DNA of 64,000 nucleotides from Ceratobasidium sp. AG-K (Eukaryota > Basidiomycota > Agaricomycetes > Cantharellales > Ceratobasidiaceae): assembly GCA_037039685.1 (NCBI GenBank), contig JAWNGF010000005.1, positions 682,001-746,000 of the forward strand. The letters run 5' to 3'. A program made the position numbers and the translations under genes. Position 1 is the stretch's first letter. Each line of letters begins with the position of its first letter. Of the stretch, positions 57,539 through 64,000 are shown in pieces. The notes under the pieces are model-generated. The model was not told the DNA's origin. It did not search any database and saw only the letters and a list, made by a program, of their open reading frames with translations.

Positions 57539-58547
57539 ATGGTCTCCTTCACTTTTGCCACTGTCGCCGCCGCTGTCGCGCTCTTTGCCCAGACAGCCGT
57601 CGCCGCCCCCTCGCCGAGCGTTGACGCAAACGGTGTCTATGTCAAGCGCGCCGCAAGCTGCACCTTCCCCAACCCATCAAAGACCACTAGTCTAAGCGCT
57701 CCCAAGGTCGTCTCAGGCACCTTTGACGGTATGTCCACCGCATATATCCACACCTCTGAATCCTGAAACTCATATGCTCCCAGGTGGACTCGCCCGCTTC
57801 GAGCGTGGCAAGGGTGCTTGCTCCGGACAGAAGGAGGGAGGTGACAAGGACGCCGTCTTCCTGCTCGAGAACGGCGCCACTATCAAGTATGTTCTATACT
57901 CCACTCGTCCAGCTCCAGAACTGACCAGTTACACCTCGCTAGGAACGTCGTGATTGGCGCAAACCAGGCAGAGGGAATTCACTGCTTGGGAAGCTGCAAC
58001 GTCTACAACGTCTGGTTCGAGGATGTCTGCGAAGACGCCATCACACTCAAGCAGACCTCTGGCACCTCCAACATTGTCGGAGGCGGTGCCAAGGGTGCGA
58101 GCGACAAGGTCATCCAGCACAACGGTGGTGGTAAGTACTTCTGTCGACTGCTCTTTCGAATGTCTCATCTCATCTACTCGTCTTAGGATCCGTCGTCATC
58201 GACTCGTACTGTGTGCAGGACTTTGGCAAGCTGTACCGTGGATGCGGCAACTGCAAGACCCAGTACAAGCGCTCGGTCACGATCAGCAACGTGATCGCGA
58301 AGAACGGCAAGCTGCTTGCTGGAATCAACTCGAACTATGGAGACGTTGCGACGATCCAGACTAGCACGAACTCGATCAGCAGCGTGAAGTCGATCTGCGA
58401 CACGTTCGAGGGCAACAGCAGCGGCAAGGAGCCAACGAAGCTGACGTCGAACAAGTCGAACTCGAGGTAAGTGTACCTGTTGTCTACTTGATAAGTCGGT
58501 TCCTAACGGCTTATCACTTTTTAGCTGCAAGTTCTAAGGCGAATGCT
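57539..58547 (+). CDS. Secreted pectate lyase, polysaccharide lyase family 3
   Basis: Five exons (57539-57728, 57784-57886, 57943-58130, 58187-58466, 58535-58547), 257 aa. The signal peptide covers about residues 1-22, and a short propeptide ends in Lys36-Arg37, a Kex2-type site. The mature enzyme matches PL3: [60 protein letters not shown], then [25 protein letters not shown] and the Cys-rich end. PL3 enzymes cut de-esterified pectin by beta-elimination with Ca2+ in a parallel beta-helix. It acts outside the cell on plant walls. The last coding exon is only 13 bp (SCKF and stop). High GC and strong codon bias suggest high expression. Confidence 0.93.
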
Positions 58548-59975
58548 ATTCTCCGACCAACCCACTGCAAGCTGGGCTGTACTCTTGTGGAAGGCAACCA
58601 CTCCTCGACTGGCTCTGATATATTTTTCTCCTGCTGGCACAGTTACGTTTTGTTATAGTTTGTCGTTGCATACATATCCGGGATTGTCAATAATGCAGCC
58701 TATTTGACTTGATCTTACTTGGTCGATATCGACTAAACACATAAACCATAAGAGGTAGTACTGGACAACTCAGTTCCTACCGATCAAATCCTTAGGACCC
58801 CGTCTACCGACATAGTTCGAGTTGATTAGTTTCTGAAAAGCCTCCATGGCTTCAAATTGAATGCCCTAGCTGAGCCTCTCCTGATCTGCGACAATCCCCG
58901 GTATTTATTCCCGTTAGCCAGTCAAGCCTGGAATCCACTAACAACCTTGTGCTTGATTTCAGTTTGATTACGTGAGGCCTTAAACAGAATCGGCTAATTC
59001 AGAACACAAAACTTCAAACAAAAGTGAATGCGAGAGGAATTACAGTACAAAAGATCGGCAAAATATCAATCCTAAATAAGAACGAAAGGACTCGGTTATG
59101 GAATGGCCTCTCAATTAGGCAGTAGATGAACAAGCAGGCCCCACCCTGTAATCTGAACAATGGCAATAGCCTGTACTCCTACATCCTGAAATGGCTGAAA
59201 ATCACTTGATGATCAGTGAGTGCGCCAGGTTCAAATCCAGGACAGAACCCAGTCTTAGCTCCATTTGTGGTGGGGTGGGGATGGGGAATTGTATGTGCGA
59301 TAGTAGGCATATTTGCTAATAGATCACACTAGACGTGGCTCTCTACGATGAGATTCTCAGTCCAGACGATGGCGTTCACTCTGCGCGTAATGTTACAAAC
59401 TGTAAACCAGAATATAATCGAGAACAGGCCGACGCTGCAAGTCCACCAGTGCCGAGGAAATGGTATTAACACGCGCACTGCACTCGGAAAGCTGCCGGTC
59501 GTGAGCTCGACTCTCATGATGCGGGAAAACTACCCTCGGAGGGACTTTCATTGTAGCTCGAATAGCATTTGGCTAGGCCAATCATATATAAATCCGTAAG
59601 AAATAATAGTTGAGCTCGGGGGCAATAAACAAGGAAAATGCTCGCTAGATGTGACATCAATCCGCTCCCCGATAGAGTCTATTTGCACTTGTCTTCCAAT
59701 GCCTCTGTATATGCATTCAGATCCAATGAGCCCAAGGAAGCTGATACCTGTTCTAACTTATTCCATACATGTATGGGCTAATGTGGAGAATTATTGGCTA
59801 TCGGGATGATGCCCAGACACAAGAGACTTTTCAGCGCCAACCACAAGAGGCTGGATTGTGAGTGGCTGTGGCACTATATGGGACCCTGGCGAACGAGATC
59901 ATTTCGGAACCGATGACTCCCTGACTTGATGATTCGGTCATCCTTCCCGTTGCGCACTATCAAGAGAACCACCAC
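58548..59975. other. Intergenic region after the pectate lyase
   Basis: The start is the 3' UTR. No supported gene follows. GGTTCAAATCC at 59230-59240 resembles a Pol III B box, but no tRNA fold goes with it. Confidence 0.4.
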
Positions 59976-61762
59976 ATGGACACGACTTATACACCAAACG
60001 CGGTAGGTTACGAATAGTGAGACTTCCCATGTATTCTAACAATTTATGAAGTATAGCGACCCTCTGACGCTTCCTACCGTCCCGCCCTCAGCACGTCATT
60101 CACTCCCGCTGTGCCTCTCGAACTAACTCTATCGTAGGTTTCCTTGTCGCCCGAGAGACCGGGCCTAAACACAACCCTCCAACGTTGGTTAAAAGCACTT
60201 TCTGGTCCAGCCCTACCCGTTCCCAACTATACGCCTGAGGCGCTAAATATTTCTGTGGCTCGATGGGAAGCCAAATGGGAGTACTTTCAGCACACGTTTA
60301 GGGAGGATATGGAGCAGGCCGAGTTTGCGAGTATGACCCGCGCAGACTTGGCTGGATATGTCAAGAGGATGGTATGTGCCTGACCACTTACTGTGGTGAC
60401 GCTTTCATCGGGTTTGCAGGAAACCGAGTTTACTAGGCTGAGGGATCGGTTCATCGAGATGGAGTCGAAAAAGGTGAGTGGGGTGGTCGGTCGGTACAGG
60501 AATTCATTCAGCCGAGTTAGATGTCGGCCGATATTATGTGTGGGATGCAACTGGTGCTTTCGTTGATCGAAGACCAGATTCCTCAACTGCTGCGACTTGT
60601 GAGTCTGCATCGCATCGGGAATGAAACTCACATTCGGTGTAGAAAGCGGCGGAGATGAATAGTGTAAGTCCATAAAACCATGGATCGGGTCACCGCTCTC
60701 AACATTGATCCATGAATTCAGATTTCAGAGCCGCTCGAAGTGCTGAAGCAAGAGGTGAGTCTCGTCCCACCCTCGTACTTATGTAGTGACCCACCCCGCG
60801 ATGTTGTCCCTTTGGTGTGTCAGGCGAAAGCTGTAGACCGAGTATACAAGTTCGCTCTTCAATCCTCGAACTCCATTCACCTTATGAAAGCTCAGGAGAT
60901 CATAGCTTCGCGACAAATTCCAGTAAGCACCTTCACCCTTCCCTCATGTTTGATGATCAATGACGTACCTAGGTAACACACGACGACGATCCAGAATTAG
61001 GTCTATCCATACGCTCAAATGAACACGTTGACAGCCACGTGCCATCATCGCGGGGTAGTATTATCGGAAATGGCGCCCACCAAGGTACTGTGTTCGGGGA
61101 CAAGGCAGGTTCGCCAAGCCATGCGTATGACGAGTCTCCGCGTGCGCCTCAAGTGTTGAGCCATGGGGTGCTTATGGGTGCCAGCTCTGGACCTACAACT
61201 AGAGCACAGCCGCCTGCTCCGCCTATCACGAATGCTATGAGTACGGCTGCGTCCCATCGGTAGGTCTACCCGTGAAACCAGATACAATTCGTCTAATATA
61301 TTCCCCCATAATAGGGCAAACATGCTGACTCTGAGCGCGATTTCGTTCTTTGGCGCAGGCATGGCTTGGTCAACTGTCTTTTCGGGCACGCGCGGGGACT
61401 TGGTGCTTATCTCCTGGGCGGCATGTTGCTTCCTCATTGGTGCCGTAAGCGCTGTCAGCGCCACCTCGCTCCTTGACGCGGATGGAACACTGATGGAGCG
61501 TTTCATGCCCGTTCGGTGGACGGTGCGGCTCTTGTCAATGTGTTCGGTCGTCCATGTGTTTGTCGGTGTCATGTTGGTTAGTGCCGCGATTTTGGCCTTG
61601 GATCCGAATGTAGATCGTCCGGGAGCTGGAACGGGTGGTGGCGAGTTTTCAATCACCGGGGGACGTGTAGCAGGTGGCTATTCGTTAGTGATTTGCGCGA
61701 CCGTAGTACTCGTTGCCTTTATTGTTCGGGGGAGGTATAATCGAAATACGTGTTTTGTGTAA
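59976..61762 (+). CDS. Predicted four-helix membrane protein of unknown function
   Basis: A many-exon gene. The ATG at 59976 opens MDTTYTPNA, which joins to SLSPERPGLNTTLQRWLKAL (from about 60138); 60144 is a possible later start. Short exons carry a helical, charged cytosolic region (RWEAKWEYFQHTFREDMEQA, TEFTRLRDRFIEMESKK, EIIASRQIP). A low-complexity linker (61039-61260) follows. The last exon (61317-61762) holds four hydrophobic segments: AISFFGAGMAWSTVFSG, LISWAACCFLIGAVSAVSA, SVVHVFVGVMLVSAAILAL, GYSLVICATVVLVAFIV. The layout, a soluble N-terminal part with a C-terminal membrane bundle, is common among unnamed Agaricomycete proteins. Exon edges in the first half are tentative. Confidence 0.65.
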
Positions 61763-61925
61763 CTTTAGTCTCAATCAAATAATGCACAGTTTTCCCCCTG
61801 TACTACACGCATATGACGTGCCCTCTCATTTAGAGACTCAAGGTGTGTAGTTGATGAGTGCCCAGTCGTTGACAGATGATTTTCATCTGGGCTGGACAAT
61901 AAGCTCCCCACCCAGCCACAGGTGT

Positions 61926-61970
61926 CACGTGGGAGATCCGCGGATGCAGATCTAATCTAAATATATATGC
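61926..61970 (+). promoter_or_regulatory. Calmodulin promoter: CACGTG box and TATA-like box
   Basis: CACGTG at 61926-61931 and ATATATATGC at 61961-61970 lie 105 and 70 bp before the calmodulin ATG. A CACGTG also lies 63 bp before the next gene (63083). Confidence 0.4.
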
Positions 61971-62030
61971 ATTTGATCGCGTCCCCTTTGCCCGAAGCAC
62001 CCCCGCGTCGACCTACAACACACGACCACC

Positions 62031-62862
62031 ATGGCTGATCAACTTGTGAGTGTTATGGTGATTTTGGCGCTCTGAACACTTAGCTAAGGTGGTTGCGCTG
62101 TTCTAGTCCGAGGGTAGGATTATCTTGGCTCTATTTAGTATCTTTGATTACTGATCGAGGGCATTTGCGTTGGCTCCTACAGAGCAGATTTCTGGTAAGT
62201 GAAAGTGCGCATTACCCACGATCTATCGCTAATATTGTTTCCAGAGTTCAAGGAGGCGTTCTCCCTGTTCGACAAGGGTGTGTATGTGTCCCGCCTCTGC
62301 AGTTTCATCATTAACTCTATGCAGACGGCGATGGCACTATCACTACCAAGGAACTCGGCACTGTTATGCGTTCTCTGGGCCAGAACCCCACCGAGGCCGA
62401 GCTGCAGGACATGATTAACGAGGTCGATGCTGACGGCAACGGGACAATCGATTTCCCTGAATTCTTGACGATGATGGCGCGCAAGATGAAGGACACCGAC
62501 TCTGAGGAGGAAATCAAGGAGGCCTTCAAGGTCTTCGACAAGGATGGAAACGGATACATTAGCGCGGCCGAGTTGAGGCATGTCATGACTAACCTCGGTG
62601 AGTGGTTAAGGGTTTGGGTAGTAAACGCGTTAACTGTGGCCGCAGGGGAGAAGCTGTCTGACAATGAAGTCGATGAGATGATTCGTGAGGCGGACGTTGA
62701 TGGCGATGGCCAGATCAACTATGAAGGTGCGTTTCCGCCCTATGCGATATCGAATGCTACTAATTCATGCTTATCTAGAATTCGTCAAGGTATGCCGTAC
62801 ACTTACACACCATGTCCCAGCTAGAAGCTCAAACGCGCTTCCAGATGATGCTTTCCAAGTAA
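62031..62862 (+). CDS. CMD1: Calmodulin
   Basis: Spliced, it gives a standard 149-aa calmodulin. Exons: 62031-62045, 62107-62113, 62183-62194, 62245-62277, 62325-62597, 62646-62726, 62779-62789, 62845-62862. It starts [19 protein letters not shown] and has four EF-hand loops: [10 protein letters not shown] (loop 1, DK supplied across the splice), [24 protein letters not shown] and [12 protein letters not shown]. It ends FVKMMLSK. It senses Ca2+ and activates calcineurin, CaM kinases and other targets. Three exons are only 7, 12 and 11 bp, which is why no single frame shows the whole protein. Confidence 0.96.
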
Positions 62863-63145
62863 ACCAATTCCTGTCTTTCCGTTCTTTATTGTCTTGTATG
62901 TGCCGGACGTTTCTTTGCTCTTGCACTCTGCAATACCACCTTGAAACAATAAATACACAACAGTTTTATTCGAGAGATTTGGTTGTGCCACACGCGAACG
63001 TTCTCGCCCTTGTGCGCCCGGTTGATCCTTTTTGCGGCTAGGGCACTGTGATGTACCCAAATGGGCGATGATAACCGCGACCCACGTGATTTCCCCGCGT
63101 TCCTATCTTTCAACCACCACCTGAGCGCTCCACACCAACACTAAA

Positions 63146-64000
63146 ATGTCTTCGGTGCCCTATCGTGCTTTGGTACGCCGCTTAAGATTTCTGTTTGACA
63201 CGCGAGTCGCAGTGTTGTATGACTGACGTGAGATTAGACTGGAGGTCCGTACCAAATGGCTTGACACTGCAAATGCGCTCTCTTAACTCGTGCTTGCAGA
63301 ACAACTCGAGGGTTAGTCTGGCAAAAAAGTTATGTCCCTCAAGTTTCCAATCTCAATTTGCCGAAACAGAACTTCGTGAAGCATTCGAGATCTTCGATAG
63401 AAGTACGCCCAACCCAACATGTCGCGCTAGCTGCTCTGACAGCTCCCGCAGACGGTGATGGCCATATCACCATAACCGAGTTAACAGCCCTTCTCACTGC
63501 ACTCAACGAGCGTCCATCCACGCCCGAAGTTGAACTAATGCTCGATCAAGCTGACTTTAACGAAGATGGAGTCTTGGATTTTCCTGAGTTTATAGGATTG
63601 ATGAGCGCTCGGTTGACCGTTTCACGAGGCGAGTCATTTTATCATCACAAGGGGTGCTAAACTGAGAGTCTCGTAGACGATGATGAGCTTCGTGCGGCAT
63701 TTAGGCAGTTCGACACGAATGGAAGTGGAACGATAGAGAGGGCCGAAGTCAAGGCCGTGCTTGCAGGATTAGGTACTTCTTCCTCTGGTGTTGATTTAAT
63801 TTACTCAGGTGTTGTGTAGGCGAAAAGCTGAAAGACTCGGAGATCGAGCTGATCATGCGCGAGGTGGATATGGATCGGGATGGGAAAGTTAGTTTTGAGG
63901 GTGAGTTCGTATCCTCTCTGGTAGTATGGCTAGTCTAATCCGGGGCAGAGTTCAAGCAGGTAAGAATTTTGTGCGCCTTTCCTTTGAGGCGATATTCACG
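63146..64000 (+). CDS. Calmodulin-like EF-hand protein, tandem paralogue (runs off window)
   Basis: It starts MSSVPYRAL (63146), 283 bp after the calmodulin stop. Readable exons: a short one near 63300-63312 (KQLEE), 63370-63402 (LREAFEIFDR), 63452-~63618 (DGHITITELTALLTALNERP, LDQADFNEDGVLDFPEFIGL), 63677-63772 (DELRAAFRQFDTNGSGTIER), 63820-63900 (GEKLKDSEIELIMREVDMDR), 63949-63959 (EFKQ). All four EF hands are present, more diverged than in calmodulin. Several intron positions match those of calmodulin, including the 11-bp exon near the end. The join at 63618-63677 fits a GC-AG intron better than GT-AG. The 3' end lies beyond 64000. Confidence 0.82.

Noticed and set aside
59228..59242. tRNA gene or tRNA-derived SINE (GGTTCAAATCC B-box-like)
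   Set aside because: No A box at the right distance, no cloverleaf pairing and no terminator that I can find.

Overview
This is a eukaryotic window, almost certainly from an Agaricomycete fungus. Genes are split by many 45-70 bp introns with GT(A/G)NGT donors and (C/T)AG acceptors. The gene set fits that group: Ty3 chromoviruses, hAT and pogo transposons, NACHT-WD40 proteins, a CHAT protease, a PL3 pectate lyase, WASP and calmodulin. A plant-associated Rhizoctonia-like fungus is a reasonable inference, but the sequence alone does not fix the species.

Layout. (1) 1-30100 is a transposon graveyard. Element A (Ty3 chromovirus, + strand, entering from the left edge) sits in the gag of a C-family element (C', - strand), which abuts the 3' end of a fourth family (E). 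A pogo-like DDE transposase pseudogene (5.5-6.25 and 19.2-20.2 kb) is split by LTR element D (6252-19207, - strand, target duplication CTGGG). D is itself split by element B (6826-13949, - strand, target duplication GAAAC) and by a 1.24-kb unclassified insert. Element C (20280-27427, + strand, target duplication TTT(T/C)G) landed in the last codons of a decayed Ulp1-like gene. (2) 30104-33402 is a hAT transposon with 15-bp inverted repeats, an 8-bp target duplication and an apparently open 11-exon transposase. (3) 33531-45662 holds two tandem NACHT-WD40 (NLR-type) genes. The first ends in seven near-identical 129-bp WD repeats; the second has only two and carries a frameshift. Each is followed by a decayed copy of the 3' part of the gene at 48169-49539. 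(4) 48-64 kb is ordinary gene space: a conserved Ser/Pro-rich protein, an F-box fragment, a WASP/Las17 homologue divergent from a CHAT-domain protease, a secreted PL3 pectate lyase, a four-helix membrane protein, calmodulin, and a tandem calmodulin-like gene running off the right edge.

How it fits together. The retroelements share unusual traits. Three families carry a primer-binding site complementary to their own 5' transcript (Tf1-type self-priming). Two families carry a third ORF after pol that ends in an IDLT-plus-acidic stretch resembling a SUMO-interacting motif. Elements A and B carry a second exact copy of their polypurine tract inside pol. Most copies are decayed, often by in-frame TGA codons. 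The NLR pair and the CHAT protease are candidate parts of fungal self/non-self recognition and regulated cell death. WASP and calmodulin are housekeeping genes of actin assembly and Ca2+ signalling. The pectate lyase is a secreted plant-cell-wall enzyme.

All splice sites and alignments were made by eye, so exon edges may be off by a few bases. Repeat families named A to E are local labels.
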